This document shows, one piece after another, positions 7,567-14,316 of a stretch of 18,217 bases of DNA. Position 1 is the first letter of the stretch, and each line of letters starts with the position of its first letter. The notes below the pieces were generated by a model that saw only the letters and a program-made list of their open reading frames with translations, was not told the DNA's origin and did not search any database. Made by a program: the position numbers and the translations under genes. The stretch is from Methanoregula sp. UBA276 (lineage in GTDB: Archaea; Halobacteriota; Methanomicrobia; Methanomicrobiales; Methanospirillaceae). The stretch is from contig DANA01000041.1 of assembly GCA_002508495.1 (NCBI GenBank), forward strand, positions 1-18,217, read 5' to 3'.

Positions 7567-8238
7567 ATGCTCGGGATAATTGGCGGCACAAGCCTGCTTT
7601 TCTCCACGCTTCCGGCGCTTGAGAAGAAGCGGATCGACACGCCGTTTGGCAATGCCGAACTCCTGTGCGGGGATATTGTCCTCCTGATGCGCCACCAGCA
7701 GGGCCTCCCGCCGCACCGTATCAATTTCCGTGCCAGCATGGCAGCCCTTGCGATTGCGGGGATCGACCGCATCGTCGCGTTTGGTTCATCCGGGTCCCTG
7801 AACCGTGATATCTGCCCGGGTTCTCTGGTCATCCCGACAGACTACATGAGTATGACGGACATCCCATCCATCCACGACCATACTATCGAGCATGTGATGT
7901 CGGCGCTCTCGCCCGGACTCTCGACAGAACTGCACCAGACTGTACCGGTGGCCCGGCTGGGGGGTACCTATGTTCAGACCCGGGGCCCGCGCTTTGAGAC
8001 AAAAGCCGAGATCGCCATGCTCTCAAAACACGCCGATCTGGTTGGCATGACCCTTGCCTCGGAAGCAACGCTTGCCGATGAGCTGGGCATCCCGTTTGCC
8101 GCTATCTGTACGGTGGACAACTATGCAAACGGGCTTTCAGATGGGATACTGACATACGAGGAATTGCTTGACATCTCCCGGCAGTACCGGGAGAGGACCG
8201 GAGAGATTTTGAATTCAGTTATCAGGGCAATGGCATAA
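7567..8238 (+). CDS. 6-oxopurine nucleoside phosphorylase, probable 5'-methylthioinosine phosphorylase (MTAP family)
   Basis: The enzyme should split a 6-oxopurine nucleoside with phosphate into hypoxanthine and a sugar 1-phosphate. The 223-residue protein shows MTAP/PNP family motifs: GIIGGTS (3-9), MRHQQG and PHRINFRA (41-56), FGSSGSL (72-78), GGTYVQTRGPRFET (132-145), GMTLASEATLADELG (160-174) and VDNYANG (183-189). The deaminase gene follows by 13 bp. This suggests the substrates are the deaminated nucleosides 5'-methylthioinosine and 5'-deoxyinosine, as described for the methanogen salvage route, rather than MTA itself. The exact substrate is inference. A G-rich stretch (GCGGGGG) just upstream may serve as the ribosome binding site. 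Confidence 0.87.
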   Translation: MLGIIGGTSLLFSTLPALEKKRIDTPFGNAELLCGDIVLLMRHQQGLPPHRINFRASMAALAIAGIDRIVAFGSSGSLNRDICPGSLVIPTDYMSMTDIPSIHDHTIEHVMSALSPGLSTELHQTVPVARLGGTYVQTRGPRFETKAEIAMLSKHADLVGMTLASEATLADELGIPFAAICTVDNYANGLSDGILTYEELLDISRQYRERTGEILNSVIRAMA

Positions 8239-8251
8239 CGGAGCAGGATCA

Positions 8252-9562
8252 ATGGACGATATTTTCAACAGACAGCAATCGATAGTAATCGCCGATGTGC
8301 AGGTTGACGGGAGAACTGTCGACATCTTTGTTACCGAAGACGGCATTATCGGGGCAATCGGCGAGGGGGTCCGCAACGATCACCGGGGAGATGCAGATCT
8401 TATCATTGACGGGAACGGGGCTGTTGCCCTTCCCGGCCTTGTGAACACCCACACGCACGCGGCAATGAGCCTCCTGCGGGGTTATGCCGACGACATGATC
8501 CTGCAGGACTGGCTGAGCCAGAAGATCTGGCCGCTTGAAGCCCACCTCACCAAAGGCGACATATACTGGGGCACAAAACTTGCCTGCCTCGAGATGATCC
8601 GGACCGGGACGGTTGCGTTTAATGACATGTATTTCATGATGGAGGAAGCTTGCCGCGCCGTGGATGAAGCGGGAATCCGTGCAACGCTTTCGTACGGGTT
8701 TATCGATCTCTTCAGTGCCGAGAAACGCGAAGCCGAATGCAGGGCTACAGAAAACCTTGTCCGCCATATCCGATCTTTAAACAATCCCCGTATCACCGCA
8801 GCGGTTGGCCCGCACGCCATTTACACGGTCTCTCCCGATGGCCTGAAATGGTGTGCAGAGTATGCGGCAGAGGAGAAGATCGGGATCCACATCCACCTGT
8901 CGGAGACTGAAAAGGAGGTGACTGACTGCGTTGCCCAGCACGGGAAGCGCCCGGCCCCGTATCTTGACGATTGTGGGATTCTCACTCCCCGCACCATCGC
9001 TGCTCACTGCTGCTGGCTTGACGAGGCTGAATGTACGTTGCTGGGCAAACGCGGCGTTTCGCCATCGCACAACCCTTCAAGCAACATGAAACTCGCCACC
9101 AACCGGGCAATGCCGTATCACTGGCTCGCTGCTGCCGGTGCCAACCCCTGTCTTGGTACGGACGGGTGCGCCTCGAACAACAACCTCGACATGTTCGAGG
9201 AAGCAAAGACTGCTGCCCTGCTCCAGAAGTTCTTCTGGAACAACCCCACGCTCCTGCCGGCGCCTGAAGCGCTTACGATGGCCAGTAAAAACGGCGCAAA
9301 AGCGCTGGGGCTTTCGACCGGTCGGCTCTGTATCGGCGCACCGGCTGATCTCATCCTGGTCAGTACAAACGTCCCGTGCAACACACCGCTCCACAACACC
9401 GCATCGAACCTTGTCTACTCCTGCTCGGGGAGTGCTGTCGAGACAACGATCTGCAACGGTGCGATCCTCATGCTTGAACGGGAGATCCCGGGTGAAGCTG
9501 AGATCCTCGCCCAGGCAGCAGAAGCCGCCCGTGATCTGGTGAAGCGGGCACAGGCTGCCTGA
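8252..9562 (+). CDS. dadD: 5'-deoxyadenosine / MTA / S-adenosylhomocysteine deaminase
   Basis: The protein has 436 residues and belongs to the amidohydrolase superfamily. It removes the 6-amino group from adenosine-derived by-products of SAM chemistry: 5'-deoxyadenosine from radical-SAM enzymes, methylthioadenosine and SAH. Metal ligands are visible: H67-T-H69 in VNTHTHAAM, H215 in HIHLSETE (with E218), H252 in IAAHCCW and D304 in LGTDG. Length and motif order match the DadD/MtaD group. GGAG lies 8 bp before the ATG, and 13 bp separates it from the upstream phosphorylase stop, so this is clearly one operon. Cytosolic. DadD is preferred over cytosine or guanine deaminases because of the N65-T-H-T-H and ASNNNLDMFEE signatures and the neighbouring phosphorylase. 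Confidence 0.92.
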   Translation: MDDIFNRQQSIVIADVQVDGRTVDIFVTEDGIIGAIGEGVRNDHRGDADLIIDGNGAVALPGLVNTHTHAAMSLLRGYADDMILQDWLSQKIWPLEAHLTKGDIYWGTKLACLEMIRTGTVAFNDMYFMMEEACRAVDEAGIRATLSYGFIDLFSAEKREAECRATENLVRHIRSLNNPRITAAVGPHAIYTVSPDGLKWCAEYAAEEKIGIHIHLSETEKEVTDCVAQHGKRPAPYLDDCGILTPRTIAAHCCWLDEAECTLLGKRGVSPSHNPSSNMKLATNRAMPYHWLAAAGANPCLGTDGCASNNNLDMFEEAKTAALLQKFFWNNPTLLPAPEALTMASKNGAKALGLSTGRLCIGAPADLILVSTNVPCNTPLHNTASNLVYSCSGSAVETTICNGAILMLEREIPGEAEILAQAAEAARDLVKRAQAA

Positions 9563-9778
9563 GAATTCCTTTATCTCCCCGGCTTTTCTCCTAAATGCCG
9601 TCCTCGTTCTGTACTGTTCCATACTCATGAGGGAGCGTGTGCCCGGCATGCTTCCACCCGTATATTTCGGTGGCATTGATTCATACCATTCAGGAACAAT
9701 CCGGTCTTCCCCTCATCCGGGATGCACAAACAATGAACCGACAGGGTTTATTACCAGCAAAAAGAGAGGCTCTTTTGT

Positions 9779-9976
9779 ATGAGTCACCCCCATGAAGCGT
9801 TCGAGAACCATGATCAAAAAGAAGGAACGTCCTGCCGCCTCTGTTCCACGACCGCTCCTGATGGGAAAGAGCATGGCACCCTGGGAGTCTGCACCCCCTG
9901 CTGGTACAAGATCCTCATTGTCATCTTCATCATCATGATCTCCATCTCCTACGTGGTGTGGTTCGGCCTCCTGTAA
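9779..9976 (+). CDS. Small membrane protein with a CxxC..CxxC metal-binding head
   Basis: The protein has 65 residues. The polar N terminus carries C19/C22 and C38/C41, a likely zinc knuckle, followed by a single hydrophobic helix (about 44-63) that ends the protein. No family is recognised. A TATA-like TTTATTA at 9747-9753 lies about 29 bp before the ATG, suggesting a very short leader, and AGAGG upstream is a possible ribosome binding site. The intergenic DNA on its left shows no other gene. Confidence 0.65.
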   Translation: MSHPHEAFENHDQKEGTSCRLCSTTAPDGKEHGTLGVCTPCWYKILIVIFIIMISISYVVWFGLL

Positions 9977-10071
9977 CCCCCGCTCATTTTTTGGCCGAAG
10001 GCGCCGGCCTCCGGTTTTTATCCCACCTTTTATGAACAGGGGCGGTACCAGTATCCCCTGAGGAAAATGGT

Positions 10072-10353
10072 ATGCCCCTGTCAATCCCCAACCTTGCGCT
10101 GGTCCTGTTCGAATACCTGAATGTGCTGGCGGCATTCTGTGCGATAATCCTCGCGGTACAGTGGAAGAAGCCCGCGTTCTTTGCCGGGCTGTTCTTTTTA
10201 CTCCTCTACACCATCATCGATGCCATCGAACTTACGCTTATGACGCTCCTTGATGTAACGATCATCAATGCCTCGCAGTTCGGGTTCGTGCTGCTGGCGC
10301 TCATCGGCTTCATCATCGGCATGCGGCCGGCTGCCGTTATTAAAAACCCATAA
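10072..10353 (+). CDS. Small membrane protein with three predicted TM helices
   Basis: The protein has 93 residues, mostly hydrophobic, with helices at about 8-29, 34-52 and 64-84 and a short polar tail. No family or motif is recognised. TGAGG lies 7 bp before the ATG and a T/A-rich element (CTTTTATG, near 10030) lies about 40 bp upstream, so expression signals are good. The gene is convergent with the acyl-CoA synthetase gene and ends 23 bp from its stop. Confidence 0.68.
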   Translation: MPLSIPNLALVLFEYLNVLAAFCAIILAVQWKKPAFFAGLFFLLLYTIIDAIELTLMTLLDVTIINASQFGFVLLALIGFIIGMRPAAVIKNP

Positions 10354-10380
10354 AAAAAGGTGATCCCTGTTGGGGATCAC
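10352..10380 (-). terminator. Intrinsic-type terminator shared by convergent genes
   Basis: A perfect 8-bp stem GTGATCCC/GGGATCAC (10360-10367 and 10373-10380) has a 5-nt loop. Read on the minus strand it is followed by CC and seven Ts. The stem overlaps the TGA stop (10377-10379) of the acyl-CoA synthetase gene. Confidence 0.65.
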
Positions 10381-12077
10381 GCGGTCTCAATCTTTGACGC
10401 GTCCTCAAGGCCGAGGGACTTGATGGACTCGTCGCGCATCTTGAACTTCTGGATCTTGCCGGAGATGGTGATGGGGAACTCGTTCACGAACATGACATAG
10501 CGCGGGATCTTGAACCGCGCAATTTTGCCCTGGCAGAAGTCTTTTACTTCCTGCTCGGTCATGGTCTGTCCCTCTTTGAGCTTCACCCACGCGCATAGTT
10601 CCTCGCCATACTTCACGTCCGGCACCCCGACGATATAGACATCGGCAACCTTTTCATGGTGGTGCAGGAACTCTTCGATCTCGCGGGGATAGATGTTCTC
10701 GCCGCCGCGGATGACCATGTCCTTTAAGCGGCCAACAATCTTGAAATAGCCTTCCGCGTCCATGGTGCCGAGATCTCCCGTGTGGTTCCAGTGATCCTTG
10801 TCAAGGGTTGCCTGGGTTGCCGAGGGATTGTTGTAGTAACACTTCATGACACAGTAGCCACGGGCACAGATTTCGCCAACGCCGCCGTACGGCACGATCT
10901 TGCCGGTCGCGGGGTCGATGATCTTGAGCTCGGTGTGCGGGAATGCCCGGCCGACCGTGGTGACGCGGCGTTCGACCGGATCCTTTGTCGTGGTCATGGT
11001 GACGCCGGGAGCGGTTTCGGTCTGGCCGTACACGATGACGATCTCGCTCATGTGCATCTTCTGGTTGACCGCCTTCATGACCTCGATGGGGCAGGGAGAG
11101 CCGGCCATGATGCCGGTGCGGAGGGAAGAGAGGTTGTATTTTGCAAAGTCCGGGTGGGCGAGTTCCGCGATGAACATGGTGGGAACGCCATGGAGCGCGG
11201 TGCAGCGCTCCTTCTCGACGGTCTTCAGGACTGCTTCGGCATCGAATGCAGGGGCGGGGATGACCATGGTCGAACCGTGGGTTAAGCAGGCGAGGTTGCT
11301 GAGCACCATGCCGAAGCAGTGGTAGAATGGTACGGGGATGCAGAGCCGGTCCTTCTCGGAAAAGCCCATGCCTTCCCCGATGATAAACCCGTTGTTAAGG
11401 ATAGCGTGGTGCGTTAAGACAACCCCTTTGGGAAAGCCCGTGGTGCCGCTCGTGTACTGGATATTGATGGGGTCGTCGAAGGTGAGGGCCTCCCCGCGTT
11501 CCACGAGCTCTTCAGGAGAGATCTCTTCGGCGCGCTTCTTAAGCTCGCTCCACGTGAACATGCCCTGGTACGGGGTGTCGCCCATGAAGATGACGTTTTT
11601 TAAGAACGGGAATTTCTCGCTTGAGACCTTGCCGGGCTTTGCCTCCGCAGCTTCGGGACATGCTTCGTAGAACATCCCTACGTAATCCGAGGTCTTGAAC
11701 CTGCCCTGTACGATGAGGGTCGAGACTTCGGACTGCTTAAGGGCATACTCGAGTTCGTACGTGCGGTAGGCCGGATTGATGTTGACCATGATGGCCCCGA
11801 TCTTTGAAGTTGCGAACTGGACCACGATCCATTCCGCGTGGTTCATGGCCCAGATGCCGACGCGATCTCCCTTTGCAACGCCCATGCCCATGAGCCCCCG
11901 GGCAACCGTGTTGACCTGTTCCAAAAACTCACGGTAGGTCCACCGGATGTTCTGGTGCATGGACACAATGGCATCGGTATCCGGGTACTTGTTTGCTATC
12001 CTGTCAACCATCTCGCCGATCGTCATTCCCATCAGGGGAAATGTCGACGTCCCGCTTGCATAACTTCCCTCATCCAT
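10377..12077 (-). CDS. AMP-binding acyl-CoA synthetase (medium/long-chain fatty acid-CoA ligase-like)
   Basis: The protein has 566 residues and belongs to the ANL adenylating superfamily. It activates a carboxylate through an acyl-AMP intermediate and passes it to CoA. Motifs in order are the P-loop YTSGTTGFPKG (208-218), YGQTETAP (350-357), TGDLG (433-437), the hinge/A8 motif GRLKDMVIRGGENIYP (449-464) and SGKIQK with catalytic Lys541. Similarity is to the FadD-like group, but the natural acid cannot be read from sequence. No beta-oxidation genes are nearby, so it may serve lipid or fatty-acid scavenging. A TATA-like TAATATATGA about 28 bp upstream of the ATG, with no ribosome binding site, indicates a leaderless mRNA. 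Two GGTGCACC palindromes lie upstream. Confidence 0.9.
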   Translation of the reverse strand: MDEGSYASGTSTFPLMGMTIGEMVDRIANKYPDTDAIVSMHQNIRWTYREFLEQVNTVARGLMGMGVAKGDRVGIWAMNHAEWIVVQFATSKIGAIMVNINPAYRTYELEYALKQSEVSTLIVQGRFKTSDYVGMFYEACPEAAEAKPGKVSSEKFPFLKNVIFMGDTPYQGMFTWSELKKRAEEISPEELVERGEALTFDDPINIQYTSGTTGFPKGVVLTHHAILNNGFIIGEGMGFSEKDRLCIPVPFYHCFGMVLSNLACLTHGSTMVIPAPAFDAEAVLKTVEKERCTALHGVPTMFIAELAHPDFAKYNLSSLRTGIMAGSPCPIEVMKAVNQKMHMSEIVIVYGQTETAPGVTMTTTKDPVERRVTTVGRAFPHTELKIIDPATGKIVPYGGVGEICARGYCVMKCYYNNPSATQATLDKDHWNHTGDLGTMDAEGYFKIVGRLKDMVIRGGENIYPREIEEFLHHHEKVADVYIVGVPDVKYGEELCAWVKLKEGQTMTEQEVKDFCQGKIARFKIPRYVMFVNEFPITISGKIQKFKMRDESIKSLGLEDASKIETA

Positions 12078-12100
12078 GAGAATAAGCGTGGGGGTGCAGA

Positions 12101-12110
12101 TAATATATGA
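12101..12110 (-). promoter_or_regulatory. TATA box of the acyl-CoA synthetase gene
   Basis: TAATATATGA on the plus strand (TCATATATTA on the minus strand) is centred about 28 bp from the ATG at 12077. It predicts transcription starting at or next to the start codon. Confidence 0.55.
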
Positions 12111-12127
12111 TTAATGATTTTATCCGG

Positions 12128-12171
12128 TGTTCTGGTGCACCTGTGTTGTCCAACACTGTTCCTGGTGCACC
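12128..12171. repeat. Paired GGTGCACC palindromes with a central dyad
   Basis: GGTGCACC occurs at 12134-12141 and 12164-12171, 30 bp apart, each as part of the direct repeat TGTTC(C)TGGTGCACC. Between them is the dyad GTGTTG-TC-CAACAC (12143-12156). The block lies 18-70 bp upstream of the synthetase TATA box and about 130 bp before the tRNA-Trp gene. It is therefore a candidate activator or operator site for the synthetase. Confidence 0.45.
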
Positions 12172-12270
12172 ACTCTTGTGAACCTTCGCCCTGGTTAGTC
12201 CCAGTCACCCTCTCTTGGTGCTGGAACAAAATCCTTAAGTTTCTCTACTGCGATTGTATTGAGTCAGGAG

Positions 12271-12280
12271 TTTTAAAAAT
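12271..12280 (+). promoter_or_regulatory. Likely TATA box for tRNA-Trp
   Basis: TTTTAAAAAT is centred about 24 bp upstream of the tRNA 5' end, as expected for a strong archaeal tRNA promoter with little or no 5' leader. Confidence 0.5.
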
Positions 12281-12298
12281 CCTGATTGCACAAAGGAC

Positions 12299-12474
12299 GG
12301 GGTTGTGGCCTAGCCCGGTATGGCGACGGGCTCCAGCGGTCTTTGCGTTCTTTAAATGTGCTCGCAGATGATGAACAATGGGTCTCCTGAGTTGATTCGA
12401 TGATGACCCGTTGGAGCACTGATGCGCATGTCGGAGAGACCCGTCGATCGTGAGTTCAAATCTCACCAACCCCA
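12299..12474 (+). tRNA. tRNA-Trp (anticodon CCA) with a 102-nt intron at 37/38
   Basis: Exon 1 is 12299-12336 and exon 2 is 12439-12474, giving a 74-nt mature tRNA. The acceptor GGGGTTG/CAACCCC is perfect, the anticodon stem is ACGGG/CCCGT with loop CT-CCA-GA, and the T arm is GTGAG-TTCAAAT-CTCAC, with discriminator A. CCA is not encoded. The junctions form a bulge-helix-bulge: a 4-bp CTCC/GGAG helix (12331-12334 with 12433-12436) flanked by 3-nt bulges AGC and AGA. Cutting between the second and third bulge bases yields the exons. The inner helix beyond the bulge is weak. A T-tract (12489-12494) follows. Confidence 0.95.
12337..12438 (+). ncRNA. Box C/D guide RNA embedded in the tRNA-Trp intron
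   Basis: The intron holds all four boxes in order: C (ATGATGA, 12368-12374), D' (CTGA, 12387-12390), C' (ATGATGA, 12400-12406) and D (CTGA, 12419-12422). Both guides are 12 nt long. A CGCA/TGCG stem (12363-12366 with 12423-12426) closes the C/D kink-turn. By the N-plus-five rule, the D guide pairs with the anticodon loop and points at C34, and the D' guide pairs across the 3' splice site and points at C39. Both are predicted to be 2'-O-methylated by fibrillarin/Nop5/L7Ae. A tRNA-Trp intron guide for positions 34 and 39 is known in haloarchaea. Confidence 0.93.
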
Positions 12475-12587
12475 CATTCTTATTCAGGTTTTTTACCAGA
12501 GACCCTGCAGGTTTTTGTTTTACCCGTGGCAGATGGACCGGGTTTTGAGATCTCCTGTTCGTTTGCGGCAAAGAGCCCTTGCGGCGA

Positions 12588-12598
12588 ATTTTTTATTG
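12588..12598 (+). promoter_or_regulatory. TATA-like box of the PhzF-family gene
   Basis: ATTTTTTATTG is centred about 27 bp before the ATG at 12621. With no ribosome binding site between them, a leaderless transcript is predicted. This supports choosing 12621 rather than the upstream in-frame ATG at 12579. Confidence 0.5.
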
Positions 12599-12620
12599 CC
12601 CCGGCACGCAACTCATCTTT

Positions 12621-13412
12621 ATGCAGGCAGAACTCCATCTCGTTGATACCTTCACCAGTTCCGCGTTTCGCGGGAATACGGCGGGCGTCTGTATTCCGGA
12701 CGGCCCGGCCGATACGGCGTGGATGCAACAGGTTGCTGCCGAGCTGAAACATTCCGAGACCGCGTTCCTCTTCCGGGAGCAGGAGAAGTGGAACCTCCGG
12801 TGGTTTACCCCGGAAAAGGAGGTCGAGCTCTGCGGCCATGCCACGCTTGCCGCTGCGTCGGTACTCTATGAGACCGGCCGGGTCCCTGCCGGTGCGGCGA
12901 TATCCTTTACCACCCTCTCCGGCCCGCTGACCGCAGGAAAGGATGGGGACTGGATCAGCATGGACTTCCCGTCCGAGCCGCCCGCCACTTCCATGCCGGT
13001 ACCCGGTCTTGGCCGGGCTCTCGGGGTTGAACCGTTGTATACCGGCCGGAACCGGTTCGATATTCTCGTGGAACTGCCCCTTGCCGACGATGTCTGTAGT
13101 CTTGAACCCGATATGGATACCCTATCAGCCATCCGCACCCGGGGTATCATCGTGACTGCTGTTTCCGACCTCCCGCACTTCGATTTCGTTTCCCGGTTCT
13201 TTGCGCCTTCCTTTGGCATTCCGGAAGATCCGGTGACCGGCTCTGCCCACTGCTGCCTTGCGCCCTACTGGGGAGAAAAACTCAAAAAAACCGAGATGAC
13301 CGGGTTCCAGTGTTCAGGCAGGGGCGGATCGGTACGCGTGAAACTCGAAGGCGACCGGGTCATCCTTGCCGGCCATGCGGTGCATGTGCTTTTAGGAAAA
13401 CTGCTCGTCTGA
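12621..13412 (+). CDS. PhzF-family isomerase/epimerase-like protein
   Basis: The protein has 263 residues and the two-lobed diaminopimelate-epimerase-like fold of the PhzF family. Diagnostic features are VDTFTSSAFRGNTAGVC (8-24), the presumed catalytic Glu46 in KHSETAFL, RWFTPEKEVELCGHATLA in the first lobe and EDPVTGSAH in the second. PhzF itself isomerises a phenazine precursor. No other phenazine genes are present here, and most archaeal members have no known substrate, so no specific reaction is assigned. Length is normal for the family. The first 14 codons of the longer reading overlap the promoter and are excluded. Confidence 0.88.
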   Translation: MQAELHLVDTFTSSAFRGNTAGVCIPDGPADTAWMQQVAAELKHSETAFLFREQEKWNLRWFTPEKEVELCGHATLAAASVLYETGRVPAGAAISFTTLSGPLTAGKDGDWISMDFPSEPPATSMPVPGLGRALGVEPLYTGRNRFDILVELPLADDVCSLEPDMDTLSAIRTRGIIVTAVSDLPHFDFVSRFFAPSFGIPEDPVTGSAHCCLAPYWGEKLKKTEMTGFQCSGRGGSVRVKLEGDRVILAGHAVHVLLGKLLV

Positions 13413-13435
13413 TGCAAACCGGCCGTTCCCCCCCT

Positions 13436-13456
13436 ACAGATTCAGGATCTGTTTTT
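13436..13456 (+). terminator. Hairpin plus T-tract terminator after the PhzF gene
   Basis: A 6-bp perfect stem ACAGAT/ATCTGT with loop TCAGG runs straight into a T-tract, 23 bp after the stop codon. Confidence 0.55.
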
Positions 13457-13526
13457 CCGTCACCCCTCACTTTTTCCTGGCCCGGCCGCAGTAATTATTG
13501 ATTCATCGATTGTGTCTGAAATCTCG

Positions 13527-14111
13527 TCAACTCCCTGTTTTCTCATTCATTCTTCTATGGGGAACCGGTCTGCTTCGCTTTTTTATCAGCACCCGGTGCA
13601 TCCAGAAACCACCTGCGAATGAGAAGAATGCAAAAAGGGTACATATCGTAAGAAGGATGGGAAGATACATGATGAGATTGCCTGTGACATAGGAGAATCG
13701 TGGCAGGATGCCGGGGGCCATGGTCGGGTGATACTGGTTCATGGAAGATACGATCCGGAACAAGAGAAATGCGAGTCCTATTGCAAGGAACCCGGCCGCG
13801 TAAGGAACTGATCGTGTCCGCCCGGAATCCCCCATTTTGTTCCCGATAATCTCTGAAACAATTCCGGTAATTACCAGCAGGAGGGGTGTGACAACCAGGG
13901 CCATGATGGGAAAAAGCGTGCTCCTCATGCTCATGAAACCGGATTGTATCAGGCATTGATCGCTTGCGAACTGGACTGCCCAGATGATGATCCCAAACAA
14001 AAGGCCCGGGATAATTATGGCATGCAGTGCTGATTTTGTATTCGCGGTGTATTTCCCCATTCCTGATCTCTCTATAGTGCCGGCACCCTTATCATTTGTT
14101 TTGTTGACCAT
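13527..14111 (-). CDS. Four-helix membrane protein, unknown function
   Basis: The protein has 194 residues. Hydrophobic segments at about 28-49, 62-88, 101-123 and 141-168 predict four TM helices, with a polar N terminus and a basic C-terminal tail (LIKKRSRP...). No motif identifies a family. A TATA-like TATATTA (14147-14153) lies about 39 bp upstream of the first ATG. The internal Met18 is an alternative start. The gene is convergent with the PhzF gene and divergent from fae-hps. Confidence 0.7.
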   Translation of the reverse strand: MVNKTNDKGAGTIERSGMGKYTANTKSALHAIIIPGLLFGIIIWAVQFASDQCLIQSGFMSMRSTLFPIMALVVTPLLLVITGIVSEIIGNKMGDSGRTRSVPYAAGFLAIGLAFLLFRIVSSMNQYHPTMAPGILPRFSYVTGNLIMYLPILLTICTLFAFFSFAGGFWMHRVLIKKRSRPVPHRRMNEKTGS

Positions 14112-14193
14112 TCTTCTCTTCTGCCCTGCTATGGGGGATTGAACGGTATATTAGCACCCCAAACCGGGAAAAACAAGGGGTTTTTTTCCAGCA

Positions 14194-14228
14194 GGTGCCT
14201 GGCCGGGATCTTTTTGATGCCTGGCACC
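14194..14228. promoter_or_regulatory. Imperfect inverted repeat upstream of fae-hps
   Basis: GGTGCCTGGC (14194-14203) and GCCTGGCACC (14219-14228) form a 10-bp stem with one T-T mismatch and a 15-nt spacer, abutting the TATA-like element at 14231. It could be an operator at the factor B/TATA region. TGCCTGGC is also a direct repeat within it. Confidence 0.3.
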
Positions 14229-14230
14229 TC

Positions 14231-14240
14231 TTTTATATGT
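14231..14240 (+). promoter_or_regulatory. TATA box candidate for fae-hps
   Basis: TTTTATATGT is a good archaeal TATA match and would start the mRNA near 14261. A second candidate, CTTTATCATA (near 14263-14272), would give a shorter leader of about 24 nt. Confidence 0.45.
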
Positions 14241-14316
14241 CACAGATACTCCCGCTTGTAATCTTTATCATATCTGAACTGCACATACTAATGAGTAGAA
14301 TTACGGAGATTTTTTG

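Noticed and set aside
7149..7832. 227-residue minus-strand ORF across the divergent promoter
   Set aside because: It overlaps two recognised genes in other frames and is a shadow of GC-rich codon usage.
9655..9673. Small hairpin (CCACC...GGTGG with one bulged base) after dadD
   Set aside because: It is short, interrupted and lacks a T-tract, so it is not clearly a terminator or site.
9077..9676. 199-residue minus-strand ORF
   Set aside because: It is antisense to dadD and has no recognisable protein features.
10782..11285. 167-residue plus-strand ORF
   Set aside because: It is antisense to the acyl-CoA synthetase, whose motifs are complete across this stretch.
12245..12571. 108-residue minus-strand ORF over the tRNA-Trp region
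   Set aside because: The same DNA is fully explained by the tRNA, its intron and the guide RNA.
14314..14316. TTG as start codon of fae-hps
   Set aside because: The adjacent ATG at 14317 has better spacing from GGAG and matches the family N terminus MYLVGEALVG.
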